Below, piece after piece: positions 31,205 to 37,962 of a stretch of 37,962 bases of DNA. A program made the translations under genes and the position numbers. This stretch comes from Synergistaceae bacterium. Its GTDB lineage: Bacteria; Synergistota; Synergistia; Synergistales; Aminobacteriaceae. The notes beneath the pieces are model-generated. The model saw only the letters and a list, made by a program, of their open reading frames with translations, had not been told where the DNA came from and did not search any database. The first letter of the stretch is position 1; each line of letters opens with the position of its first letter. The stretch spans positions 1 through 37,962 of the forward strand of contig JAFTCP010000130.1 in assembly GCA_017454625.1 (NCBI GenBank), in the 5' to 3' direction.

Positions 31205-32491
31205 ATGAACCAAGATCAATTATTCAAGCTCACTAATAACAACGAAGTCCGTCAAAACGAGAAAATTGTCGTCTTTGGTGTAGGCGGAGGCGGAGGAAAT
31301 GCCTTAAATCACATAATCGAGTCCAATGTTCAGGGTGTAGACTTTGTTGCGGCTAATACAGATGCGCGGGCATTAGCGATGAACCAGGCCCCCAATAAAA
31401 TTATACTCGGAGAAGCATTAACTCGCGGGCTTGGAGCAGGAGCAAATCCCCAAGTCGGGACGAACGCGGCAAAAGAGAGCATTGACAAGATTAAAGAGTA
31501 CATCACCGGAGCCGATATGCTGTTCGTTACTGCCGGAATGGGAGGCGGAACAGGTACGGGAGCTGCGCCGGTTATTGCTGGAGCCGCTAAGGATATGGGC
31601 GTTCTTGTTGTCGGTGTCGTAACTAAACCGTTCGGCTTTGAGATGGGAAAACGTATGCGGACGGCTGAGCTCGGAATTGAGGACTTGAAGAAGAATGTTG
31701 ATGCGTTGTTAATCGTCGAGAATGATAAATTGCTTGACATGGAGAACGGCGGAAAGTTAAAGATTGTCGACGCTTACAAGAAAGTTGATGAAGTTTTGCG
31801 TCAGGCAGTTCAAGGAGTTACGGACTTAATCACAAAATCCGGCTTCATTAATCTTGACTTTGCCGACATCAAAGCAATCTTGACCGGAGCGGGCACGGCC
31901 ATTATGGGAATGGGAGAAGGAGAAGGCGAGGACAGAGCCATGAAGGCCGCGAAGAGCGCAATAACTTCACCTTTGATGACGTTCCCGGTTACCGGCGCGA
32001 AGGGGATTTTGCTTAACGTTACGACCGGAGCCGAGATACTTTTAACGGAAATGTCTGATGCCGCGAAGATTATTGAGGAGACGGCTGACCCTGACGCTCA
32101 AGTTATCTGGGGACATGTTATTGATGAGAGCTTAGGTGAGAAAGTTCACGTTACGTTGATTGCGACATTCCCGGAGGATGCGACACATATTATCCGCCGT
32201 GAAGAGCCTGTGATTGTCGACAGGGAAACGAAAACAGCCGCATCAGGCCGAAGAATTCCAGTTCAGCCGCAAATTTCAATCCCTGAGCCTCAGCCACAAG
32301 TCCAGCAAACTCCTATGCCGCCGCGAAGATCTCTGATTGACATATACAAGACGAAGCAGAGTATGCAGCAACAGCAAGCGAGCCTTGAGGAAGCCAGATT
32401 GACACAAGCAGACGAGGCCCAAACCGCATTTTCGAGATCGAGGAGTAATTTATATGATCAGCCGTCGTACACGAGAAGAAACGCAAGATAA
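31205..32491 (+). CDS. ftsZ: Cell division GTPase FtsZ
   Basis: 428 residues, normal length. The N-terminal GTPase has VFGVGGGGGNALNHII, ANTDARAL, the tubulin signature GMGGGTGTGAAPVIA near residue 118, and NLDFADIKAIL, the segment that inserts the synergy-loop Asp. The C-terminal domain includes VIWGHVIDE. A glutamine- and proline-rich linker of about 80 residues leads to a short conserved-type tail (DQPSYTRRNAR) that would bind FtsA. GAGGAGGAGA lies before the ATG. The last 38 nt overlap the SPOR-domain gene, whose ribosome site is inside ftsZ. Confidence 0.98.
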   Translation: MNQDQLFKLTNNNEVRQNEKIVVFGVGGGGGNALNHIIESNVQGVDFVAANTDARALAMNQAPNKIILGEALTRGLGAGANPQVGTNAAKESIDKIKEYITGADMLFVTAGMGGGTGTGAAPVIAGAAKDMGVLVVGVVTKPFGFEMGKRMRTAELGIEDLKKNVDALLIVENDKLLDMENGGKLKIVDAYKKVDEVLRQAVQGVTDLITKSGFINLDFADIKAILTGAGTAIMGMGEGEGEDRAMKAAKSAITSPLMTFPVTGAKGILLNVTTGAEILLTEMSDAAKIIEETADPDAQVIWGHVIDESLGEKVHVTLIATFPEDATHIIRREEPVIVDRETKTAASGRRIPVQPQISIPEPQPQVQQTPMPPRRSLIDIYKTKQSMQQQQASLEEARLTQADEAQTAFSRSRSNLYDQPSYTRRNAR

Positions 32492-33263
32492 TTCAAGTTT
32501 GAGGCGGCGGGATCTCAATCGTGGAATTAAGCGCAGGGGAATTCTTCCGTCGTTTGGTGATATTGTCCTGCCGATTGTGAGTGTTGCGGCTGTATGTTTG
32601 CTTGTGCTTGCTGGTCGTCAATTCTTCATCAACGGCACGAAGACTTCACCCGAAGTTACATCAACGAGGGCATATGCTGATGCTCCGGCTTTAATCGCTG
32701 AACGTGAGCAGGAAGAAAAGCTAATGCCTCCTGTCGCGAAAGTTATTCCGGCCAATTCACAGCCTGAAGAGGAAATTTTGCCGTCTGTCTCAGAAACTTT
32801 AACAGACGCTCAGCCCGCAAAGGACGTAAACGTAAAAGCTCCGTCAGTTTCAGTGTCAACGGCGAAAGCTCCTGCGAAAACGTCAACTTCAAGTTCAACA
32901 TCAGCGTCAAGTACACAAAAGAAGGCTTCAGCGTCAACTTCTACACCAGCGGCACAAAAGAAGACTTCAACGTCAACGGCGAAAGCTGCTACTCCCGCTC
33001 CAGCCAAGTCAACAAGTTTGCCGAAAGAGAAGCAATGGCGCGTTCAAACTGGAGCTTACGGGACGAAACAGGCAGCACAGGAAGCCGCGAAAAAAATCAG
33101 GGCAGCAGGTTACAAAGCTGAAGTGTACTCAAATCCTGCGTCTAAACACGTAAAAGTTTGGGTTTACAGCGGAGGCGACAAAGCGGCGGCAAATCGTGTT
33201 GTCGAAGCAATGAAGAAGCTCGGTTATAAGACAAGTTTTGCGTTTCCTCCGGCGGCGAAATGA
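32454..33263 (+). CDS. Membrane-anchored SPOR-domain protein
   Basis: 269 residues. A basic cytoplasmic N-terminus (about 32 residues), a transmembrane helix (IVLPIVSVAAVCLLVLAG), a long periplasmic linker rich in S, T, A and K with imperfect internal repeats (AQKK-type blocks at about 150-185), and a C-terminal SPOR domain: WRVQTGAYGTKQAAQEAAKK, AGYKAEVY, VKVWVYSGGDKAAANRVVEA. SPOR domains bind denuded glycan at the septum, fitting its position after ftsZ. The ATG lies 38 nt inside ftsZ with GAGGAG about 9 nt upstream, so it is translationally linked to FtsZ. It resembles FtsN or DedD in design, but orthology is not claimed. Confidence 0.9.
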   Translation: MISRRTREETQDNSSLRRRDLNRGIKRRGILPSFGDIVLPIVSVAAVCLLVLAGRQFFINGTKTSPEVTSTRAYADAPALIAEREQEEKLMPPVAKVIPANSQPEEEILPSVSETLTDAQPAKDVNVKAPSVSVSTAKAPAKTSTSSSTSASSTQKKASASTSTPAAQKKTSTSTAKAATPAPAKSTSLPKEKQWRVQTGAYGTKQAAQEAAKKIRAAGYKAEVYSNPASKHVKVWVYSGGDKAAANRVVEAMKKLGYKTSFAFPPAAK

Positions 33264-33279
33264 GATATTAAGAAATTAC

Positions 33280-33313
33280 ACGGGCAGGAGAAAATTGGCC
33301 TGCTCGTTTTTTT
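33280..33313 (+). terminator. Rho-independent terminator of the murC-ftsZ-SPOR operon
   Basis: ACGGGCAGG (33280-33288) pairs with CCTGCTCGT (33299-33307) with one G-T pair and a 10-nt loop, followed by seven T (33307-33313). folC starts just after it, so folC needs its own or read-through transcription. Confidence 0.87.
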
Positions 33314-33328
33314 ATGGAGAAAAATAAC

Positions 33329-34918
33329 ATGAAAGATTTTGACACGCTAGAAAGTATTTTATACGCTCATTCCAACAATAAGATTATTCCGGGACTTGAG
33401 AGAATTTCACGGCTTCTTGAACGTCTCGGCAATCCGCAAAACTCCTTCAAAGCAATTCACATTGTCGGCACAAACGGTAAAGGTTCAACAGGAGCGTTTA
33501 TCTCGTCAGTGTTCCAGGCTTCAGGCTACAAGACAGGGTTTTACTCAAGCCCGCACTTAGCAAGTCCAGGCGAGAGATTGTTGATTGATGGTGAGGAACT
33601 TAGCGCGGAAGAGTGGATTGAAGCGGCGAATGAAGCTGTCAGCAAAATTTTCACGAATGCAGCCTCAAAGTCAACAGGAGACGGGAAACTCACAGCTTCG
33701 TCAACGAGTGAAAATGTCAGTGAAATTTTCACAAATGTAGCCCCAACCTCAACAGTGGGCGAAAAACTCACAACTACCTCAACGAGCGAGAATGTCAGTA
33801 AAAATCTCACGAATGCAGCCTCAATCTCAACATCAGGCGAAAAACTTACAGCTTCCTCAACTGATGAGAATGTCGGCAAAAATTTAACGAGTTCAGCCTC
33901 ACGCGCAAGCTCAACAGACGACGACTTATCAATTACCCGCCCGCCCGCCCCAAAAGAAGAGTTGCCGTCATATTTTGAGCTACTCACTGCCGCCGCGTTT
34001 GTTCTGGCTAAGCGAAAAAATATTGACGTTGGAATTATTGAGGCAGGACTCGGCGGAAGGCTTGATGCTACGAACTTGCTGGGAAAAACTGTTTGCAGTG
34101 TCATAGCTTCAATCTCAATGGATCACATGGAATATTTAGGCCCGACTTTGCAGGACATAGCTGGTGAAAAATTTGCGGTTGTGAAGGAGAATGTTCCGGC
34201 GTGTTTTAGCGGCGTTGATGCGTCATTAATCCCATTGTTCAAGGAATTTTGCGCTCGTGTTAAGGCTGTTCCGTTTGTCCTGCCTGAGAATGTCAGAGTT
34301 GAGAACGTGAGAATTACTCCGAAAGGTAATATCTTTGACTTTTACGCGCCGAATTTGGAGCTTAAGGAAATTATGACGGGATTAATCGGGGATTATCAGA
34401 TTCAGAATGCCGCGCTCGCTTTATCAGCAATCTCACTCGTGAAAAATTTGTTCCCTAAAATTACGGAAGATACGATAAGAAAGGGAATGTTTCATGCAAA
34501 ATGGCCCGGACGACTTGAAGTTATCTCGCGTGAACCGTTAATAATTCTTGACGGCGGACATAATTACGACGGAGTGAAAAAACTTTGCGAGAGTGTAAAA
34601 ACTTTATGGCCTGATAAAAAGTTTGCTGTGGTTTACGCGGCTATGAAGGATAAGGATTATACGGGAGGTTTAGAACTTTTGAGCGAGAATTTGAGGCCGT
34701 CGCTTTACGCTACAACCGTTCCGAATATGACAAGAGCCGCTAAGCCCGAAGACTTATTACAAGCCGCAGAAAATTTCATATGGGCCAATTCTCCCGAAGG
34801 CTTTAATCTCCCCGTTGATGCCGTTAAAAAAGCTATTAGTGATAAGAATGACGGCGTAATTGTATGTGGCAGCCTTTATTTAGTAGGATATGTGAAGCGT
34901 AATAATATTTTTGGCTGA
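33329..34918 (+). CDS. folC: Folylpolyglutamate synthase/dihydrofolate synthase with internal repeat insertion
   Basis: About 529 residues, some 90 longer than typical FolC. The Mur-ligase-like ATPase is clear: IHIVGTNGKGSTGAFI near residue 45, YSSPHLASPGERLLI, SYFELLTAAAFVLA, GIIEAGLGGRLDATN, SMDHMEYLG and WPGRLEVI with ILDGGHNYDGVK. The extra length is a Ser/Thr-rich tandem repeat of 26 residues (104-181, with a fourth partial unit) between SAEEWIEAANEAV and the SYFELLTA segment, a surface loop region in FolC. The enzyme adds glutamate to folates. The start at 33329 has GGAGA 8 nt upstream; an ATG at 33314 lies at the terminator T-run. A diverged copy of its 3' end follows the stop. Confidence 0.95.
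   Translation: MKDFDTLESILYAHSNNKIIPGLERISRLLERLGNPQNSFKAIHIVGTNGKGSTGAFISSVFQASGYKTGFYSSPHLASPGERLLIDGEELSAEEWIEAANEAVSKIFTNAASKSTGDGKLTASSTSENVSEIFTNVAPTSTVGEKLTTTSTSENVSKNLTNAASISTSGEKLTASSTDENVGKNLTSSASRASSTDDDLSITRPPAPKEELPSYFELLTAAAFVLAKRKNIDVGIIEAGLGGRLDATNLLGKTVCSVIASISMDHMEYLGPTLQDIAGEKFAVVKENVPACFSGVDASLIPLFKEFCARVKAVPFVLPENVRVENVRITPKGNIFDFYAPNLELKEIMTGLIGDYQIQNAALALSAISLVKNLFPKITEDTIRKGMFHAKWPGRLEVISREPLIILDGGHNYDGVKKLCESVKTLWPDKKFAVVYAAMKDKDYTGGLELLSENLRPSLYATTVPNMTRAAKPEDLLQAAENFIWANSPEGFNLPVDAVKKAISDKNDGVIVCGSLYLVGYVKRNNIFG
33638..33913 (+). repeat. In-frame 78-bp tandem repeat inside folC
   Basis: Units lie at 33638-33715, 33716-33793 and 33794-33871, with a partial fourth at 33872-33913. 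Each encodes a 26-residue block of the form VS-[KE]-xx-TN-x-A-x-x-ST-x-x-x-KLT-x-x-ST-x-EN. The units differ at several bases each, so they are not a recent expansion. No indel breaks the frame. Confidence 0.9.
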
Positions 34919-34922
34919 GTTT

Positions 34923-35018
34923 ATGCGTAAAATCTTTAGCTATAACAATAACGGCGTAATCATTTGCGGAAGTCTTTATTTAATCGGATATGTGAAGCGT
35001 GATAAAATTTTACTTTAA
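34923..35018 (+). pseudogene. 31-codon in-frame copy of the folC 3' end
   Basis: An ATG-started frame that aligns without gaps to the folC C-terminus over about 30 codons. In the best 23 codons 16 residues match (NNGVIICGSLYLIGYVKR against NDGVIVCGSLYLVGYVKR), with synonymous changes such as TGT/TGC, GGC/GGA and AGC/AGT. It ends at TAA, 21 nt before mgtE. No ribosome site is evident. Confidence 0.8.
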
Positions 35019-35039
35019 CCACAACAGGAGGTGCATTCC

Positions 35040-36380
35040 ATGCTTGAAAGTATTAAATCACTCGTAGAAGCCAAGAACGTCAAAGAACTCCGAACAATCA
35101 CTGAGGATATGAACGAAGCCGACATTGCTGATGCCGTCGAACAGCTTGAACCCGAAGGACGAGTAATTTTATTCCGCGCTCTTCGTAAGGATATGGCCGC
35201 AGAAGTCTTCGCTTATTTATCGCCGGACACGAAAGAAGCTCTAGTCTCACAGCTCACAGCTCCCGAACTTGGCCGTATCGTCGATGAATTGTTCCTTGAT
35301 GATGCCGCTGACTTAGTCGAAGAATTACCCGCCGATGTCGTAAAGAGAATTTTGGAGAACGCAAGCCCTGAGACCAGACGCGGAATTAATCAGCTCTTGC
35401 AGTATCAGGAAGATTCAGCCGGAAGCATAATGACAACAGAATATATTTCTCTCAGGCCAGATATGAACGTTGAGCAGTCTTTCAAGCATATTCGCGAGGT
35501 CGGCACTGACAAAGAGACGCTTTACACGTGCTACGTTACTGACCCTAAGGGAATATTAATCGGTGTCGTTACGGTCCGAACGATGTTATTATCGCAATAC
35601 GCCGACAAAATTGGGGACATCATGACCGACACAAACTTAATCAGCGTCAACACTAACGATGACCGCGAAAAAGTTACGGAGCTGTTCCAGAAATATGATT
35701 TTATCGCGCTTCCTGTTGTAGATTCCGAGAAACATTTAGTCGGGATTGTTACGATTGACGACGCTATGGAAGTTCTCGAGGAGGAGAGCACGGAGGACTT
35801 TCACAAGATGGCCGCCATGCTTCCGATGGATGAGCCTTATTTAGCTATGAGCGTCGGTGAACTTGCGCGCAAGCGTGTAATCTGGCTCATGGTGTTAATG
35901 ATTTCGGCGACGCTTTCAGGTTCAATTCTCACGCACTATCAATCAGTATTCGCGGCACTCCCGGCATTAATTGCTTCAATTCCAATGTTGATGGACACGG
36001 GCGGAAATGCAGGCTCTCAGTCATCAACGCTCGTAATTCGCGGGCTTGCTGTCGGTGAATTAAAGATACGGGACTTCATGAAAGTTTTCTTCAAGGAAAT
36101 TCGCGTCAGTCTTCTTGTCGGCGGAGGCTTGGCTGTCGTCAACTTCTTCTATAAATATGCGATGAGCGGTGATTTCCTTCTTTCTCTCACAGTCGGAATA
36201 AGTTTATTCGCAACCGTAATTTTCGCTCAGACCGTCGGCGGAATGCTCCCGTTGTTGGCAAAGGCTGTAGGGTTTGACCCGGCATTAATGGCGGCACCGA
36301 TTGTTACGACGATTGTTGATGCTGGAAGTTTGACGATGTATTTTGCGGTTGCCAGTAAAGTTATGAGCATGGGAGCGTAA
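35040..36380 (+). CDS. mgtE: MgtE-family magnesium transporter
   Basis: About 446 residues. The cytoplasmic N-domain is helical and acidic (DIADAVEQLEPEGRVILFRA...), with the superhelical motif VDELFLDDAADLVEELPADV. Two CBS domains follow (GSIMTTEYISLRPDMNVEQS; DIMTDTNLISVNTNDD), then a plug helix and five transmembrane helices. The pore region MDTGGNAGSQSSTLVIRGLA is diagnostic. It conducts Mg2+ gated by cytoplasmic Mg2+ binding. AGGAGG lies 7 nt before the ATG at 35040; an upstream GTG at 35031 would overlap the ribosome site. Decayed copies of its 3' end lie downstream. Confidence 0.96.
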   Translation: MLESIKSLVEAKNVKELRTITEDMNEADIADAVEQLEPEGRVILFRALRKDMAAEVFAYLSPDTKEALVSQLTAPELGRIVDELFLDDAADLVEELPADVVKRILENASPETRRGINQLLQYQEDSAGSIMTTEYISLRPDMNVEQSFKHIREVGTDKETLYTCYVTDPKGILIGVVTVRTMLLSQYADKIGDIMTDTNLISVNTNDDREKVTELFQKYDFIALPVVDSEKHLVGIVTIDDAMEVLEEESTEDFHKMAAMLPMDEPYLAMSVGELARKRVIWLMVLMISATLSGSILTHYQSVFAALPALIASIPMLMDTGGNAGSQSSTLVIRGLAVGELKIRDFMKVFFKEIRVSLLVGGGLAVVNFFYKYAMSGDFLLSLTVGISLFATVIFAQTVGGMLPLLAKAVGFDPALMAAPIVTTIVDAGSLTMYFAVASKVMSMGA

Positions 36381-36412
36381 ATTCATGTCAGTAAGTAATT
36401 TATTCATTCGTT

Positions 36413-36604
36413 AAAGCTGTCGATGTCTGGCCAGTATTAATAGCTGCTGCGATTGTTAACGTGAAAATTTGACAATATATTTTGCCGTCGCAATTAAAGC
36501 TATGACTATGAGAGCTTGAAGCTGAGATATTTATGCTTGTCGTCCGAATAATGAATGTGAGAGATAAATAATTTTGCGATTGTCAGCATAATAATGAGCG
36601 TGTA
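36413..36604 (+). pseudogene. Two decayed copies of the mgtE 3' end
   Basis: Copy 1 (36413-36519) follows the last 120 or so nt of mgtE: a KAV...P.L.AA.IV-coding stretch, then after a small deletion LTIYFAVAIKAMTMRA and TGA, with several synonymous differences from LTMYFAVASKVMSMGA. Copy 2 (36569-36604) matches only the last 36 nt (TTTTGCGATTGTCAGC...ATGAGC...GTGTAA). Both are non-coding. Confidence 0.75.
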
Positions 36605-36637
36605 AAATAAATACGTAAAAATTCATCAAGAAAGGTC

Positions 36638-36666
36638 TTGACAAAAACAAAATGAAAGTCCATAAT
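36638..36666 (+). promoter_or_regulatory. Strong sigma70-type promoter
   Basis: TTGACA (36638-36643), a 17-nt spacer and CATAAT (36661-36666): the best -35/-10 pair in the window. Transcription would start near 36673, inside the heptanucleotide repeat, and run to the gene at 36829. Confidence 0.75.
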
Positions 36667-36667
36667 T

Positions 36668-36721
<54 letters not shown>

Positions 36722-36828
36722 CATAATTATGCCCTAACGACAGAAGAAGATAACGCCTCTGTTCTTGAGTTAAAACCTCAGGGACGGGGGCTTTTTTGCT
36801 GGGCAAATTCTTCGGGGGTGAAGCTGTA

Positions 36829-37863
36829 ATGAAAATCCTCCGAAAAATTTTACAACCCGCAAAAATGCTTTTCTCGATGGCCTGCGTGTTCGGATCTTTC
36901 CTGCTGGGATGGTGCAGCTTCACTAAAATGAAAGCGTATATGTATGAGCGTGTAAGAGAGTATTACAGGTCATATTTAAGGAAAAAAGGTAAGCTGAACA
37001 TCACGACTTACAACGGAAAAAGAATTTTAACTCTTGACGAGGCCAATCAAGTAATCGCCGACGCAATCAAAGCAGGAAAGCCTTTTATGGCGGCACGTTA
37101 CGGCTCGGAGTTAAGAGCTGTGTGGAGAACTCGCGATGACGGCAGGGGATTTATTCTGCCTATAAGGAAAATCTTGAAAAGCGTATGCAGTCATACAGGA
37201 TTTTTCCCGGAAGACAAGAAAGCTCTGATAAAGTTTAGTGAAGTCATGAAATGGGCTAGCCCTTATGTAGACTTAATCGGTGTATTTCATCAGTTAATGG
37301 AGGAGTATTCGATTAGGACTTACTGTAATAACCCGCAATATACTCTTTTAGGTTATCTTGAACCGTACTTCTCAAACAATCCCTGGAGCGCAGCACTTGA
37401 AGGCAAAAAAGTCGTCGTAATTCACCCGTTTGACAAGACAATTCAATCTCAATATAAAAAACGTGAGCTTTTATTTCCCGGCACAAACATTCTCCCTGAG
37501 TTTGAGCTTCGAACTGTAAGAGCCGTTCAAACCCTCGCAGATCAAACGGACGAAAGATTTGTAAATTGGTTTGAAGCTCTTGATTGGATGTTCAACGAAG
37601 CCATGAAAGAGGACTTTGACGTTGCAATAATCGGCTGCGGAGCTTACGGTTTCCCGTTGGCCGCAAAGATTAAACAGGCTGGCAAGATTTCTATTCACTT
37701 AGGCGGCGGAACACAATTACTCTTTGGGATTAAAGGCAGACGCTGGGAAGTTGAACAAGCCAGTAAATTCGCAAAATTGCTTGATAATCCTGCATGGGTA
37801 CGTCCAGGCGAAGACGAAAAACCTAAAGGTGCTGAAAAAGTCGAAGAAGCCTGCTATTGGTAA
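36829..37863 (+). CDS. Probable polysaccharide-biosynthesis protein, possibly GT-D-fold glycosyltransferase
   Basis: About 344 residues. A basic N-terminus and a hydrophobic stretch (LFSMACVFGSFLLGW) are followed by a soluble domain. PFMAARYGSELRAVW resembles the R-[FY]-G-x-x-E segment of GT-D-type proteins. Later come VVVIHPFDKTIQSQYKKREL, LPEFELRTVRAVQT, DFDVAIIGCGAYGFPLAAKI and HLGGGTQLLFGIKGRRW, ending EEACYW. I associate this set with uncharacterised proteins of surface-polysaccharide loci, but the GT-D assignment is tentative. The start at 36829 has GGGGGTGA 8 nt upstream; the open frame also extends to a TTG at 36796. The strong promoter and heptanucleotide repeat lie upstream. Confidence 0.72.
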   Translation: MKILRKILQPAKMLFSMACVFGSFLLGWCSFTKMKAYMYERVREYYRSYLRKKGKLNITTYNGKRILTLDEANQVIADAIKAGKPFMAARYGSELRAVWRTRDDGRGFILPIRKILKSVCSHTGFFPEDKKALIKFSEVMKWASPYVDLIGVFHQLMEEYSIRTYCNNPQYTLLGYLEPYFSNNPWSAALEGKKVVVIHPFDKTIQSQYKKRELLFPGTNILPEFELRTVRAVQTLADQTDERFVNWFEALDWMFNEAMKEDFDVAIIGCGAYGFPLAAKIKQAGKISIHLGGGTQLLFGIKGRRWEVEQASKFAKLLDNPAWVRPGEDEKPKGAEKVEEACYW

Positions 37864-37915
37864 GTCATATATAATTACGGCGTAAAAAATTTTTCTTCAG
37901 GAGGAGTTTTCTAGA

Positions 37916-37962
37916 ATGAGAAAGTTTATTTATGCCGTATTCATTCTCATGTTATGTTCTTC
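37916..37962 (+). CDS. Start of a secreted or membrane protein, truncated by the window end
   Basis: Only 15 codons are visible (MRKFIYAVFILMLCS). A perfect AGGAGGAG ribosome site lies 9 nt upstream. The charged start and hydrophobic run are a signal peptide or membrane anchor, and the Cys near the end could be a lipobox Cys. Nothing more can be said. Confidence 0.7.
   Translation, partial: MRKFIYAVFILMLCS

Noticed and set aside
33541-34104. Minus-strand ORF (187 codons) opposite the folC repeat
   Set aside because: Its repeats are the complement of the folC 78-bp units; folC is strongly supported on the plus strand.

Overview
The window looks like chromosome from a Gram-negative anaerobe, most likely a Synergistota member (inference only; no rRNA gene is present). 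The grounds are a tripartite tricarboxylate (TTT) transporter next to RraA-type and amidohydrolase genes, a divergent division/cell-wall (dcw) cluster without mraZ, a MurE with a meso-diaminopimelate-type motif, and moderately AT-rich DNA. No tRNA, CRISPR array, transposase or phage gene was seen.

Layout. (1) About 0-7.7 kb is a catabolic and uptake cluster: a LysR regulator (-), a DUF1932 NAD(P) oxidoreductase, tctC-tctB-tctA, an amidohydrolase behind a palindromic operator, and a convergent RraA-family gene. (2) 7.9-14.9 kb, minus strand, is the first dcw block: rsmH-ftsL-ftsI-murE-murF-mraY. (3) 15.0-18.8 kb, plus strand, is a tight three-gene module of unknown function: a winged-helix protein, a P-loop ATPase and a Cas4-like PD-(D/E)XK Fe-S nuclease. 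(4) 19.0-21.4 kb holds type II secretion/type IV pilus-like genes: an atypical pseudopilin, a PilM/PilN-like fusion and a GspH-like pseudopilin. (5) 21.4-26 kb holds mltG, a divergent FtsK and a GT4 glycosyltransferase (-). (6) 26.2-33.3 kb is the second dcw block: murC-murB-ftsQ-like-ftsA-ftsZ and a SPOR-domain gene. murD, ftsW and murG are not in the window. (7) 33.3-38 kb holds folC, mgtE, a probable polysaccharide-related gene behind a heptanucleotide repeat, and the start of a secreted protein.

The most unusual feature recurs across the whole window. Many intergenic gaps are filled with diverged partial copies of the 3' or 5' end of the adjacent gene: the oxidoreductase, mraY, murF, the pseudopilin, ftsK, murC (three copies), folC and mgtE. 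Some copies (ftsK, folC) keep the reading frame and differ at many synonymous sites. Others (murC, mraY, mgtE) are broken by indels. Two sets of 5' copies form chains of overlapping stop/start mini-ORFs ahead of the intact gene, and one is fused in frame to the C-terminus of the nuclease. An in-frame 26-residue tandem repeat inside FolC may come from the same duplication tendency.

In function, the two dcw blocks with mltG, ftsK and the SPOR gene make peptidoglycan precursors and run division. The FtsA and FtsK copies both lack residues normally essential for nucleotide binding or hydrolysis. The first cluster probably imports and degrades a carboxylic acid that cannot be named from sequence. 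All homology calls are from motif recognition by eye; no database search was run.
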